A stretch of DNA of 64,000 nt, taken from the NCBI GenBank assembly GCA_030674185.1, contig CM060315.1:85372454-85436453 (forward strand), in the 5' to 3' direction. A model generated the notes under the pieces. It did not search any database. It had not been told where the DNA came from and saw only the letters and a list, made by a program, of their open reading frames with translations. Made by a program: the position numbers and the translations under genes. The stretch's first letter is position 1; every line of letters begins with the position of its first letter. Shown in pieces: positions 50,513 to 52,944 of this stretch. Source of the stretch: Monoplex corrugatus (lineage: Eukaryota > Mollusca > Gastropoda > Littorinimorpha > Ranellidae).

Positions 50513-50841
50513 CGTGCGTGTGTGTGCGTGCGTACGTGCGTGCGTGCGTGCGTGTGTGTCTGTTTCAGCGCTTAGATTTGATTTTATCAAGATTTTGAGC
50601 TATATAAATATTGTAATTATTATTATTATTATTAATTATTAACGAGTATTTTAAGTTCATCAGATATGGCAGAATAGGTACTAAAACAGTAGGGTGTGAA
50701 TAAATTATCTTTGCATAAATTTCTTGTGTTTTTTTCAGTGTGGTCGGCAGTTTGATGTACTCATATGTGACGTTCCGAGGGAAACCTACCCCCACCCTTC
50801 CAACCACTTTTACAACTTCTACTGTTGATGGCAGACGGTAG
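4869..50841 (+). CDS. SLC35D: SLC35D1/D2-like nucleotide-sugar transporter, 3' part of gene (6 exons, 5' exons outside window)
   Basis: Joining 4869-4937, 12726-12828, 18025-18117, 43006-43152, 44057-44139 and 50739-50841 gives one uninterrupted frame of about 199 codons ending in TAG. All introns are GT-AG and the phases agree at every junction. The product matches the C-terminal half of the SLC35D family (UDP-glucuronate/UDP-GalNAc/UDP-GlcNAc antiporters of the ER and Golgi; fly fringe connection is a relative). Family hallmarks are LAFD, the TAANGVY turn, [26 protein letters not shown] and a short hydrophilic cytosolic tail. About six hydrophobic helices can be seen. Known role of the family: import of nucleotide sugars for glycosaminoglycan and glycan synthesis. 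The first visible base completes a codon begun in an upstream exon that I cannot find in the first 4.8 kb. The choice between D1 and D2 is not possible from this part. Confidence 0.9.
5091..5275. repeat. (CA)n microsatellite tract with CG-rich and CAAT sections
   Basis: ACACAC-rich sequence with a GCGCGCGC core (5151-5162), a long (AC)n run (about 5163-5218), then (AATC)n (about 5227-5248) and (CACT)n. Apparent His/Thr-rich reading frames here are only microsatellite translations. Confidence 0.9.
5288..5372 (-). mobile_element. Truncated copy of the 44162-44471 foldback family
   Basis: The segment contains TTCGTGTTTTTTCTGGTTCC, CACTTGAATGCAGGCAGTCA and CACTTGTTTTGGAT, the terminal segment of the foldback/SINE-like element that is complete at 44162-44471. 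No target duplication was identified. Confidence 0.65.
5605..5935 (-). mobile_element. RTE-like LINE 3' end (short copy)
   Basis: The minus strand carries the family's C-terminal region (AKKTN/VLMEADT, HFMRKG, PGKPRE, AMRHGT-like end), with the ATG-type tail at about 5610-5619. It is 5'-truncated near 5935. Confidence 0.75.
6045..6362. mobile_element. Candidate TTAA-bounded piggyBac-type MITE
   Basis: The left end at 6045 reads TTAACTCTATTGTGAC. The reverse complement of the right end (to 6362) reads TTAACTCTTTGATGAC. The interior holds two copies of AGTAGCCCGTC near the right end. The inverted ends are imperfect, so the call is tentative. Its right TTAA is the left TTAA of the next element. 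Confidence 0.45.
6359..7344 (+). mobile_element. Internally deleted piggyBac-like transposon
   Basis: TTAA at 6359-6362 and 7341-7344 bound the element. Inside are matching inverted ends: left GCCTTTCACTTCC, right (reverse complement) CCCCTTGACTTCC. A piggyBac-type transposase N terminus starts near MASRRYT (6560), followed by an acidic stretch. After a stop at 6752-6754, another frame reads [19 protein letters not shown] then [15 protein letters not shown] (about 6870-6975), the pre-catalytic block of piggyBac transposases. The DDD catalytic core is absent, so the copy cannot act on its own. Confidence 0.8.
6560..6985 (+). pseudogene. piggyBac-like transposase N-terminal remnant
   Basis: The frame from 6560 gives [18 protein letters not shown] then an Asp/Glu/Ser/Gly-rich stretch to a stop at 6752. 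The sequence resumes at about 6833 in another frame as [20 protein letters not shown] and [19 protein letters not shown]. The rest of the transposase is missing. An ATG further upstream (6404) keeps the frame open but adds no family similarity. Confidence 0.75.
7345..8005 (-). pseudogene. LINE ORF1 (gag-like, zinc knuckles), degraded
   Basis: On the minus strand, combining frames at 7904-7998 and 7721-7903, the sequence reads a CCHC series: [15 protein letters not shown] / GHIKDRC-type, then [12 protein letters not shown] and [18 protein letters not shown], followed by the Ser/Lys/Pro-rich tail in 7304-7672 ([14 protein letters not shown]). Tandem CCHC knuckles ending in N-C-x-G-x-H-x(4)-S-x-x-C-P-x-W are typical of ORF1 of I/Nimb/Jockey-type non-LTR elements. 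Stops and frameshifts break it. Confidence 0.72.
8035..8402 (+). pseudogene. LINE ORF2 C-terminal tail (I/Nimb-type)
   Basis: The plus strand reads [20 protein letters not shown], then [40 protein letters not shown] and, after one frameshift, [20 protein letters not shown] ending at a stop near 8400. This is the post-RNase H zinc-binding tail (C-x-x-C...H-x-x-x-x-C) of I-clade-like LINEs. It lies head-to-head with the gag-like ORF1 at 7345-8005 and probably comes from a related element. Confidence 0.75.
8425..8552. repeat. Dispersed repeat with TAGCCCTGATATGGC motif
   Basis: TTAGCCCTGATATGGCTGTA followed by CCGCTGGGCTATAAGCA resembles segments at 17640-17760 and 18640-18735 and the unit of the 51-bp minisatellite at 21805-22250. 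It is probably one SINE-like or LINE-tail family. Confidence 0.5.
8553..9150 (-). pseudogene. RTE-like LINE fragment (linker to start of reverse transcriptase)
   Basis: On the minus strand a Lys/Glu-rich linker ([39 protein letters not shown]) is followed by [17 protein letters not shown] and the K-L-G-K-A-P-x-P-D-N-I-T-T-E reverse-transcriptase entry motif, where the copy is cut. The same block occurs on the plus strand at about 36200-36620 and 13330-13560. Confidence 0.72.
9151..10408. other. Intronic sequence, no gene seen
   Basis: No coding signature was found. The segment 9655-9743 (ending TGTGTGGATTTATGCTCATG TAAGG) is a dispersed repeat whose inverted copy is at 12435-12530. The rest is AT-rich and unrecognised. 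Confidence 0.6.
10409..12200 (-). mobile_element. RTE-like LINE split by a younger RTE copy
   Basis: Minus-strand RTE 3' half in two pieces: 10409-10960 (tail CAT repeats, then the C-terminal region up to [14 protein letters not shown] sequence) and 11955-12200 ([47 protein letters not shown]). The two pieces are consecutive in the element and are separated by the plus-strand RTE at 10961-11954. The repeated ATCTGCC at 10954-10960 and 11955-11961 is the target duplication. Confidence 0.85.
10961..11954 (+). mobile_element. RTE-like LINE, 5'-truncated, inserted in an RTE copy
   Basis: The sequence starts inside the reverse transcriptase ([23 protein letters not shown]), passes the catalytic [15 protein letters not shown], then [83 protein letters not shown] and ends [12 protein letters not shown] with an (ATG)n tail (about 11937-11954). 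Only a few frameshifts (near 11070, 11210, 11370, 11780) break it, so it is one of the better-preserved 3' ends in the window. It is flanked by ATCTGCC duplications. Confidence 0.88.
12264..12434 (-). mobile_element. RTE-like LINE 3' end, very short
   Basis: The CAT-repeat tail at 12264-12272 is followed by about 165 bp of the family's terminal coding sequence on the minus strand (AMWHST-type end, GRPREKI). It stops abruptly at GCTTT/CCTTACATG. Confidence 0.75.
12435..12530 (-). repeat. Dispersed repeat, inverted partner of 9655-9743
   Basis: The reverse complement contains TTTGGCTGATTTAGTTTTGT followed by GTGGATTTATG(T)GCATGTAAGG, closely matching 9655-9743. The function and class are unknown. 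Confidence 0.6.
12726..12828 (+). CDS. SLC35D: SLC35D-like exon
   Basis: The acceptor TGTGTGCAG ends at 12725. The first T completes the Ser codon begun at 4936-4937, giving SADLAFD. The exon reads on through a helix (YSFIMLNNV) and the family turn [15 protein letters not shown]. The donor GTAGAC starts at 12829, phase 0. The intron frame closes at a TAG just after the donor. Confidence 0.92.
12860..13075. repeat. (TG)n microsatellite
   Basis: A broken (GT)n series with the longest uninterrupted run at about 12924-12966. Cys/Val-rich frames here are microsatellite artefacts. Confidence 0.9.
13320..15090 (+). mobile_element. Long decayed RTE-like LINE copy
   Basis: Plus-strand RTE from the pre-RT linker ([22 protein letters not shown]) through [35 protein letters not shown] and [20 protein letters not shown] to the C-terminal region and an ATG-type tail near 15088. 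There are many stops and indels, and the catalytic box reads YTDD instead of YADD. It is interrupted by a 138-bp foldback insertion at 14303-14440 with 12-bp duplications. Confidence 0.85.
14303..14440. mobile_element. Small foldback element (internally deleted) with 12-bp target duplication
   Basis: It is flanked by TCATGGTAGTCA at 14291-14302 and 14441-14452. The insert begins AACGAAATCCAAAACAAATG, continues GACTGCCCGCGTTCAAGCAA, and forms a stem: GAAAGAAGAATATGAACGCG TAT pairs with ATACGCATTCATATTCTTCT. It shares its ends with the 310-bp element at 44162-44471. Confidence 0.85.
15095..17510. other. Intronic sequence, no gene seen
   Basis: AT-rich sequence with only short spurious frames. 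I see no exon, RNA gene or recognisable transposon. The next SLC35D exon lies at 18025. Confidence 0.6.
17520..17745. repeat. Locally duplicated dispersed repeat
   Basis: TTGAAGTATTGTATAAGGTT follows a T-rich TTTCTTTTCCCTTTTTTTT tract twice (about 17535-17590 and 17600-17645). A third version (TTGAAGTATTGTGTATGTTT TGAAACAG) lies at about 17710-17740. The same block recurs at 18620-18735. Confidence 0.65.
17745..17860. repeat. (TG)n/(GTGC)n microsatellite
   Basis: (GT)n from about 17748 to 17797, then GTGC/GCGT repeats and a short (GA)n. Confidence 0.9.
18025..18117 (+). CDS. SLC35D: SLC35D-like exon
   Basis: The acceptor is CACTCAG ending at 18024 and the donor GTCAGC starts at 18118. The 31 codons begin [18 protein letters not shown] and end SGELEK, the GKYG(L/M)YYN segment and following helix of SLC35D proteins. 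It joins exactly after LESK of the preceding exon. Confidence 0.93.
18620..18735 (+). repeat. Dispersed repeat copy (TAGCCCTGACATGGC family)
   Basis: CCTGTTGAAGTATTGTGTAT and GTTATAGCCCTGACATGGCT, then CAACTGGGCTTTAAACAAAA. This is the cleanest copy of the family also seen at 17520-17745, and the likely parent of the 51-bp minisatellite unit. Confidence 0.6.
18755..18862. repeat. Outlying block of GTTTGCAGTCACTTGATG repeats
   Basis: Four or five degenerate units of GTGTTTGCAGTCACTTGATG type, the same motif that builds the arrays at 32340-35700 and 38480-43005. Confidence 0.7.
18863..20732 (-). mobile_element. L2/CR1-type LINE, minus strand, degraded
   Basis: The minus strand reads in order: [89 protein letters not shown] (reverse-transcriptase motif A, Asp present); then [20 protein letters not shown] and [20 protein letters not shown]. 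This order is diagnostic of the L2/CR1 group. The 3' tail ends in a TATAAATACTCTAATTATCA TTATTAT stretch near 18863-18895, as in L2 elements. Frameshifts and stops prevent function. Confidence 0.88.
20733..21804 (-). mobile_element. Short LTR-flanked (TRIM-like) element
   Basis: Two direct repeats, 20733-21055 (323 bp) and 21507-21804 (298 bp), are nearly identical apart from an extra CCACGC-type duplication in the first. On the minus strand the repeats start TGTGACGGATGT and carry a GTATATATTTTC promoter-like box. The sequence just before the 3' repeat is the purine tract AGAAGGGGGGTAG, as expected of a polypurine tract next to an LTR. The 451-bp interior has no gag or pol. No clear target duplication or primer site was found. 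Confidence 0.65.
21805..22250. repeat. 51-bp minisatellite
   Basis: Nearly nine units of 51 bp containing GATGGTTATAGCCTTGATGT and GAGCAGTGAGCTTGGCTTTG. Copies differ almost only by GGCCGTG/GGCTGTG. As 51 is a multiple of 3, one frame stays open (17-residue period), but nothing suggests a real protein. The unit resembles the dispersed motif at 18675-18735. Confidence 0.92.
22447..22641 (+). pseudogene. LINE endonuclease, N-terminal part (before DIRS insertion)
   Basis: About 65 codons of an exonuclease/endonuclease/phosphatase-fold domain: [14 protein letters not shown] contains the conserved Asn, and [10 protein letters not shown] the catalytic Glu motif (Q-E-T/H-x). The reading ends at LKEK, exactly where DIRS sequence starts. 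Confidence 0.88.
22642..22787 (+). repeat. DIRS left inverted terminal repeat
   Basis: It starts TTTAATTACACATACTATAC at the LINE junction. From about 22659 to 22787 (CCGTGGCTCAC...CTTCCTCTTTTC) it is the near-perfect reverse complement of 28231-28359. The outermost ~17 bp are less similar, as in DIRS-1 where the two ends are not identical. Confidence 0.92.
22893..25027 (+). CDS. DIRS ORF1 (gag-like), with one frame change
   Basis: The first ATG in frame is at 22893 ([12 protein letters not shown]). The N-terminal ~300 residues are Ser/Pro/Gly-rich, with a repeated [13 protein letters not shown] motif (about 23489 and 23563), then Trp/Pro-rich stretches. Near 23780-23840 the meaningful frame moves by -1: the first frame closes at 23966, while the second stays open to 25027 with [72 protein letters not shown] and a basic C terminus. 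The acidic patch, helical middle and basic tail fit a DIRS Gag-like protein. Whether the shift is a mutation or recoding cannot be told. Confidence 0.75.
25071..26966 (+). CDS. DIRS reverse transcriptase - RNase H
   Basis: The open frame of 631 codons begins with GTG at 25071 and has no ATG near its start, so the true start is uncertain. RT motifs: [40 protein letters not shown] (catalytic Asp), [20 protein letters not shown] and [11 protein letters not shown] (25668-25700, catalytic Y-x-D-D). RNase [16 protein letters not shown] (about 26160), [12 protein letters not shown] (Glu), [18 protein letters not shown] (Asp) and [15 protein letters not shown] (Asp). The arrangement matches the DIRS RT/RH family. 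The C terminus ([18 protein letters not shown] ... LNLHAWML) is the linker that precedes the recombinase in this group. The frame is intact throughout. Confidence 0.92.
   Translation: MGSLSRHIDAWERLPASPWALRVIRSGFRLPWGPRKAPLTLSPPAFALPQDRSASQALDQEVLSMLAKGATEEVSFAASPGFYGRIFVVPKTSGGWRPVLDLSSLNRFLRVLHFRMETPMSIREALHLGDWGISIDLKGAYFHLLIHPRDRKYLRFVWRNRIFQFRALPFGLAPAPWLFTKVARELCMHVREKGIRLKAYLDDWLLLASSKEQCAQQASQVLHLCHNLGFVCNEEKSDLTPSKQFQFLGMSFDTSKWRVTPSPQRLLRLQGLLAQLLPQLQAPARKLASLLGLMESLAPLVPLGRLLKRQFQRGFRKRWSQSLQPWDLPVHLGPWFISAVTKWRSQSRLAQGVPITLPPPQEHLFTDASTSGWGAHVGTLTAAGRWSTDLMPCHINMLELEAVCLALGEFLPFLKGKHVRINTDNTTVACYINKQGGARSHSLSRRAEQLLIWCEEHSIQLSAKHVPGKINILADSLSRSHMILPSEWTLVHAVLEPVWAAWFKPHVDLFATRFNHRLPLYVSPVPDPAAWAVDALSIPWSNLIGYAFPPFPIMGKVLRKAREDAATLILVAPKWPAQAWYPELLHLSHVPPLKLAVSSRSILQPRSGIPHGNPDVLNLHAWMLCGTRCLH
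26941..28032 (+). CDS. DIRS tyrosine recombinase
   Basis: This lies in the next frame (+1 relative to RT), open from before 26941. No ATG is present near the start; the first alternative start is GTG at 26992. N-terminal SAM-like part: [53 protein letters not shown]. Catalytic part: [13 protein letters not shown] (Arg, about 27415-27420), [13 protein letters not shown] (His-x-x-Arg, 27802-27816), [15 protein letters not shown] with the nucleophile Tyr at 27913-27915. The set R...HxxR...W/H...Y is complete. It joins the LINE-inserted circular DNA copy by strand exchange in the known model. It ends in TAA at 28030-28032, just before the internal complementary region. Confidence 0.9.
   Translation, partial: CAGLDVFIRPVPAVIGLVQQAHRPGTQGVYNAHWNGWVSWCTSNEVSPHSPSRLQLANYLGFLSTEKKLSASSVKVHRAAICTTIRQLGGPSFEHDPLLRNLVRGASLQEARNPRRTPAWDLFLVLSSLRLPPYEPIRECSLKFLSFKTAFLVSLASGRRCSEVHALSGLPGDVALEPDGSMSLRLLPEFLAKNQSPGSPSPAIHIHPLTSILAPDDEDRTLCPVRALRAYRKRTKSSRQQRRHLFLSYNENYRKDIRRTSISRWLREVIKAAYARSSAELAVFSPRPHEIRAWASSLAVIHNASIQNVLDAAYWRSPGTFIQFYLRDVSRLREDGSRGIASTVVAQHPISATRPDSCHSSRR
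28066..28156. repeat. DIRS internal complementary region
   Basis: TGCATTTGTGAGCCACGGTA to GTGTAATTAAA is the reverse complement of the left end. It joins without a gap to AGGAAATTTTCCTTCTAAAA through CTTACCGTGGCTCAC, the reverse complement of the right end. In DIRS-1 such a region is thought to template end repair and circle formation. Confidence 0.93.
28231..28400 (-). repeat. DIRS right inverted terminal repeat
   Basis: GAAAAGAGGAAGAGCACCTG through TTGTGAGCCACGGTAAGTAT mirrors the left repeat. The last ~40 bp (GTTAGATTAAACGTAATTTT to AAAATTTCCT) are end-specific and are copied in the internal complementary region. LINE sequence restarts at 28401. Confidence 0.92.
28401..29570 (+). pseudogene. 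LINE endonuclease C-terminal part and linker
   Basis: The frame starting GAC TAT ACA continues the endonuclease: [24 protein letters not shown] (catalytic D-x-N), then the TAG at 28719, [20 protein letters not shown], and the terminal S-A-D-C-D-T-D-H motif with the catalytic Asp-His. A basic linker follows ([47 protein letters not shown]). The frame shifts near 29570 (WAEHYQEL / YSRETIV). Confidence 0.87.
29571..31388 (+). pseudogene. LINE reverse transcriptase and C-terminal zinc finger
   Basis: From about 29571 to 30275 the frame gives [58 protein letters not shown] and [15 protein letters not shown] (motif A Asp present). After a one-base shift near 30275 it gives [18 protein letters not shown] and [14 protein letters not shown] (motif C F-A-D-D), [57 protein letters not shown] and [16 protein letters not shown]. 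It ends with [23 protein letters not shown], a Cys/His finger, and a stop at 31386-31388. All catalytic aspartates survive, but the ORF is broken. Confidence 0.9.
31389..32335. other. Intronic sequence after LINE, no gene seen
   Basis: The LINE 3' UTR is probably in the first ~150 bp, with no evident tail. The rest is AT-rich and without coding or structural signals I recognise. Confidence 0.55.
32340..35700. repeat. Mixed 19/22-bp tandem array (GCAGTCCCCTGATGTTGTG)
   Basis: About 3.3 kb of head-to-tail units. The short form is GTTGTGGCAGTCCCCTGAT (19 bp) and the long form GTTGTGTTGGCAGTCCCCTGAT (22 bp, here split GTTGTGTTGG/CAGTCCCCTGAT). A few GTTTGCAG and CCTGGTG variants occur. The centre (about 33250-34090) shows many 1-2 base losses; the flanks do not. 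Both lengths are 1 modulo 3, which keeps all minus-strand frames open for hundreds of codons. Confidence 0.95.
35701..36185. other. Spacer between tandem array and RTE copy
   Basis: About 480 bp without a recognised family. It may be the 5' part of the RTE copy that follows, since no other boundary is visible. Confidence 0.4.
36186..38478 (+). mobile_element. Long decayed RTE-like LINE, split by another RTE
   Basis: Plus-strand pieces 36186-37450 and 37952-38478 read consecutively through the family: [13 protein letters not shown] linker, [71 protein letters not shown]-like zone (37230), then at the break FKYLGTVIS / [13 protein letters not shown], [20 protein letters not shown] and the terminal region with an ATG-type tail near 38472. 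Heavily mutated. The interrupting copy is at 37451-37951. Confidence 0.83.
37447..37951 (-). mobile_element. RTE-like LINE 3' end inserted in an RTE copy
   Basis: The CAT-repeat tail (37447-37460) is followed by minus-strand coding sequence ending ANAMRQGT, with [39 protein letters not shown] and [20 protein letters not shown]. It is truncated at CTTCTTGAATGC (37951). No target duplication is apparent; about 15 bp of the host element seem missing. Confidence 0.85.
38480..42135. repeat. ~23-bp tandem array (TTTGTATTTGCAGTCCCCCAATG family)
   Basis: Degenerate head-to-tail units of about 23 bp. Successive zones have different variants: GTTTGCAGTCC(C/T)CTGATG (38480-39110), TTTGTATTTG(C/T)AGTCCCCCAATG and TAGGTG variants (39200-40870), GTTTGCAGTTCCCAGGTG (40870-41340) and TTCATGTTTGCAGTTCCCAG TTG (41390-41945). 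Every unit keeps TTTG(C/T)AG. It is related to the 32340-35700 array, from which it is separated by the RTE insertion. Confidence 0.93.
42137..42935. repeat. 53-bp minisatellite
   Basis: About 15 units of 53 bp: TAGGGCCTACATGTTTGATG, TTTATGTTTGCACTTGC(A/T)T and GATGTTTGTGTTTG. Units are nearly identical apart from TTGCATG/TTGCTTG. It looks like a higher-order expansion of a small block of the neighbouring ~23-bp array. Confidence 0.94.
42936..43005. repeat. Last array-like units grading into the exon 4 acceptor
   Basis: GTTTGTAGTCACTTGAGG, GTTTGCAGTTGCTTCATG, CATTCATGGTCACTTGATGC, then TTGTGTGTGCAG, the actual acceptor, with exon sequence TCACTGGATTTTGAC. Each block has the same layout as the acceptor and the first exon bases. 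Confidence 0.7.
43006..43152 (+). CDS. SLC35D: SLC35D-like exon
   Basis: The acceptor TGTGTGCAG ends at 43005 and the donor GTCTAT starts at 43153. The 49 codons begin [16 protein letters not shown], contain the helix [16 protein letters not shown] and end with the family signature [14 protein letters not shown]. This is the exon reached after the 24.9-kb intron. The acceptor region resembles the unit of the tandem array directly upstream (see findings). Confidence 0.95.
43215..43267. mobile_element. Half copy of the TTAA hairpin MITE
   Basis: CTTCAGGAAGCTGGTGGATA GGGTGGGGACTGAAATAG precedes TTAA (43264-43267). This matches the right arm of the 2139-2218 hairpin. The left arm is not preserved. 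It sits 60 bp behind an exon. Confidence 0.6.
43461..43538. repeat. (GT)n microsatellite
   Basis: An almost pure (TG)n run with one extra G (GTGGTG) in the middle. Confidence 0.95.
43919..44010. repeat. (TTC)n and (CAT)n microsatellites
   Basis: TTCTTCTTC-rich tract (43922-43962) followed by (ATC)n at 43979-44010, 46 bp before the exon 5 acceptor. The pyrimidine-rich run could act as a splicing-enhancing tract, but this is only inference. Confidence 0.85.
44057..44139 (+). CDS. SLC35D: SLC35D-like exon
   Basis: The acceptor GTGTGCAG ends at 44056 and the donor GTACAG starts at 44140. It encodes [17 protein letters not shown] followed by [10 protein letters not shown] and ends with AG of a split Ser codon. 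GGDY and the N-F-x-G-I/L-N-I stretch are strongly conserved in SLC35D. A foldback element has landed 22 bp into the next intron. Confidence 0.95.
44162..44471. mobile_element. 310-bp foldback/SINE-like element with 12-bp target duplication
   Basis: TGTACATTGATG occurs at 44150-44161 and 44472-44483, exactly flanking the insert. The arms are inverted: ACAACAAGACAAGACAAGCG and CGGCCAACTGGCCTTTGTCA AG on the left, CTTGACAAAGGCCAGTTGGC C and CTTGTCTTGTTGTATTAAAT ACGCG on the right. The right end carries GGTTCCTGTTTGCTTGAATG and CACACTTGTTTTGGATAG. No ORF, no poly(A). Other copies: 14303-14440, 5288-5372, 52080-52222. Confidence 0.88.
44698..44826. repeat. 18-bp minisatellite
   Basis: About seven units of AATCATCTTGGTGATAAC, two with an extra T (GATTAAC), and one partial unit. 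Confidence 0.92.
45095..45730 (+). pseudogene. LINE RNase H domain fragment
   Basis: The frame gives [70 protein letters not shown]. These are the RNase HI catalytic residues D (TDGS), E (VEL), D (DSES) and D (VDRAAK) plus the SHVG loop of I/Nimb/outcast-type LINEs. The frame stays open to 45951, but the family likeness ends near LPFQN (45720). No reverse transcriptase is found upstream, so this is a fragment. Confidence 0.85.
46110..46460. repeat. Low-complexity CT-rich and CACATA-rich sequence
   Basis: A C/T-rich stretch (46110-46215) and a diffuse (ACATGC/ACACAT) tract (46255-46430). Reading frames here are low-complexity artefacts. Confidence 0.7.
46555..46712. repeat. Diverged repeat, partner of 49380-49535
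   Basis: Shares ATTTCAAGA(C/T)TTTGCCAA, TT(G/A)GCA(A/G)(A/G)TTTGGGTGGAG and GGAAT(T/A)GTCCA in the same order as 49380-49535. Class unknown. Confidence 0.5.
46728..46912. repeat. (CA)n/(ACAAC)n compound microsatellite
   Basis: ACACA runs alternate with ACAACACAACACAACACAAC (about 46745-46790), and CACCACACC variants follow. Confidence 0.95.
47340..48070 (-). pseudogene. Decayed RAG1-N-terminus-like zinc-binding segment
   Basis: The minus strand from about 48058 reads [20 protein letters not shown], a stop, [19 protein letters not shown], then [11 protein letters not shown]. After a one-base shift it gives [17 protein letters not shown], and later [20 protein letters not shown] (about 47715). 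The pattern L-C-R-x-C-G ... D-x(3)-H-P-x(3)-C-x-x-C ... basic G-R-P tail resembles the zinc-binding N-terminal region of RAG1 and of N-RAG-TP-type genes reported in molluscs. ZAD-type fingers have a similar spacing and remain an alternative. At least one stop and one frameshift make it non-coding now. No RAG1 core DDE motifs were seen. Confidence 0.5.
48467..48560. repeat. (CA)n microsatellite
   Basis: Interrupted ACAC repeats with CACCAC and ACAACAC variants. Confidence 0.95.
48565..50185. other. Intronic sequence with one diverged repeat, no gene seen
   Basis: AT-rich sequence. 49380-49535 is a diverged copy of 46555-46712. No exon or transposase was recognised. Confidence 0.55.
50190..50645 (+). 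mobile_element. L2/CR1-type LINE 3' end
   Basis: Plus-strand coding remnant: [24 protein letters not shown] (with a frameshift), then [17 protein letters not shown], the terminal block of L2/CR1 ORF2. The 3' UTR contains a (TG)n tract (about 50477-50560), then CAGCGCTTAGATTTGATTTT, GAGCTATATAAATATTGTAA and (TTA)n, the usual L2-type tail. It lies about 95 bp upstream of the terminal SLC35D exon. Confidence 0.82.
50739..50841 (+). CDS. SLC35D: SLC35D-like terminal coding exon
   Basis: The acceptor has a T-rich tract ending TTTTTTTCAG at 50738. The first T completes Ser (NIS), then [12 protein letters not shown] closes the last helix. The tail is short and Pro/Thr-rich and ends in the basic residues GRR before TAG (50839-50841). 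A basic cytosolic C terminus is normal for ER/Golgi SLC35 carriers. AATAAA-like hexamers occur near 51711 and 52372, but I cannot say which, if either, is used for polyadenylation. Confidence 0.92.
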
Positions 50842-50970
50842 AAGCCCATGCTCTTAGGCTCCTGTGATCTCGAAGATTATCATTTTGGTGCTTTTGCTTT
50901 AATGCGTGATTGTGTAGCAGGGTCTGCTGGTTGATGGTTATAATTTTTAAACTACAGCTTTTTTAAGATG

Positions 50971-51029
<59 letters not shown>

Positions 51030-51645
51030 ATGGTTGGATAGAGGTTTCTTATCTGTTGATCTCTGTAGTACTTGGGCATTTTCAAAAATCCTTTTTACAG
51101 TTTTTTTCCTTGTATTTTAACAAATGTTTTTGCATTTGACCTTGCTTTGTATTTGTATATTTTTTCCCATAGCTTTTATTCACCATTTTCTCAAAGATTT
51201 TGCATTGGGTTTTTTTTGGTGTTTTTTTCTGTTTTCTCTGTAATTGGCATGTTTTATTATATTGTCTTGCTGCAAGTGCTGGTGGTAATGTATGATTGCT
51301 GTATATAATTACTTTAAGCCACCCATTTTCATTTCAGTGGCAATACAGTACTTATTTTCATGTTAATATTATGCAGATATGTACTTGTATAGTTACTGCT
51401 TACAAATTAAGTTGTCTGCATAAAGGGTGAGATGCGTAAATGCATGGGTGATACATGTGGAAATGTTGGTGATACATATGTAAATATAGGTGATGCATTA
51501 AAAAAATTGTGAATGGAGTTCAAACATGATGATCATGGGATTTTTGGCAATCAAACGTTGTTGTATTTGTGAAGTCATTGTTCATGTACAACTTATGTAT
51601 AGAACTGTCCAAGTTGTGGAAATGTCTCTGATGTTGTTGCTCTGT
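50842..51645 (+). other. Probable 3' UTR and downstream sequence of the SLC35D-like gene
   Basis: It starts after the TAG at 50839-50841 and contains a (TG)n tract (about 50971-51028). No canonical AATAAA was found before about 51711 (which lies in a MITE), so the 3' end of the transcript is not resolved. Confidence 0.5.
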
Positions 51646-51725
51646 TTAACCATTTTATTCCCTCGCCGTATCCACCAGCTTTTTGCAGGAAACTGATGGA
51701 TAGGATGAGGGAATAAAAATATTAA
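51646..51725. mobile_element. 80-bp TTAA-bounded palindromic MITE, second copy
   Basis: TTAA at 51646-51649 and 51722-51725, with the arms TATCCACCAGCTTTTTGCAG and GAAACTGATGGATAGGATGA. It has the same length and layout as 2139-2218, with more mutations in the stem. Confidence 0.75.
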
Positions 51726-52079
51726 ATGTGAGATAACAATTAAGAGTGAAAGGTACTGTAAGCTAGGAGTTGATCTTTGTAATCAGAATATGAATATATC
51801 AAAATGACTTCACTATATGAAGTTGATATCCAAATATATCAGATCAAAATGAATCCAGTTAAGACAGACTCATATTTCAAATACATGACCATTTTATGAA
51901 AACTAAATCATACCAAATGAATGAGGAAATATCAAGCAAATTTGTGTTTATTTCTATTTATGTACAGCAAAAATGGAGAAAGTGTCTTTACTATGCAAAT
52001 AGTCTTCAGTAAAACGTTGACAGCAAGAGTCCTTATTGAGTCTGTTTCCTAAAGAGCAGGCAAACATACAACAGGAGAA

Positions 52080-52222
52080 ACCAAAACAAGTTTGCTTGCC
52101 CACACTCAAGCAAATAGGAACCAGAAGAATATGAAAATAGAATCAAAACATGTATTCAATACAAAAAGACAAGCGCAAGTTTTTCTGCCAAATAGCCTTT
52201 GTCAAGTGTAAACATAAGAGGA
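52080..52222 (-). mobile_element. Truncated copy of the foldback/SINE-like family
   Basis: CCAAAACAAGTTTGCTTGCC, CTCAAGCAAATAGGAACCAG, ACAAGCGCAAGTTTTTCTGC and AGCCTTTGTCAAGTGTAAAC, the elements of the 44162-44471 family in reversed orientation relative to that copy. It abuts the TTAA element at 52225. Confidence 0.7.
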
Positions 52223-52502
52223 CTTTAACTCTTATTGTCCGTTAGGGATTTTAAGTCTGGCCGAAGGCTTTGCACTATGTGAATTGTCAAAGAGGGGGTT
52301 ACGTCAGTAAAATGATGATAACTTTTTTTGTATCCAATCTACATCAAATATTTTGGTATGCCCATGTTCAGAATAAAAGTGTGCATCTTGTGAGTAACGT
52401 TACATTGATGTTATTGTCATATTGAGATAATTATAAATGCTAATTACAGACACACATTTTACAGCACAGACAAGAAACAGTTGTATGGTTGATACTCAAA
52501 GC

Positions 52503-52702
52503 ACCATAGCTGACCAGATGATCCTTGCACATCCAAACTCTAACCATAGCTGACCAGGTGATCCTTGCACATACAAACTCTAACCATAGCTGACCAGGTG
52601 ATCCTTGCACATCCAAACTCTAACCATAGCTGACCAGATGATCCTTGCACATCCAAACTCTAACCATAGCTGACCAGGTGATCCTTGCACATACAAACTC
52701 TA
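52503..52702. repeat. 40-bp tandem repeat
   Basis: Five units of CCATAGCTGACCAG(A/G)TGATC CTTGCACAT(C/A)CAAACTCTAA. Confidence 0.95.
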
Positions 52703-52944
52703 AGAGAAAAAGATGTTCCTGGACATCCTAGCAATAAGTTCACCACCACAAAAAATGTCATTGTTGCTTTATTTTGATACTTTTCACCTTTAATTGACTT
52801 CAGATCACAAAAACCAGACACCTTAGCTGTTACACATGTCACAACTTGTTTGTGAGTTGTCTTTTCTATAGTGGCTGCAAATTTTATAGTGTAGAACCAT
52901 TATTTGATGCAAAAATAAGTAAAAACCACTAAAGAAAAAAGTGT

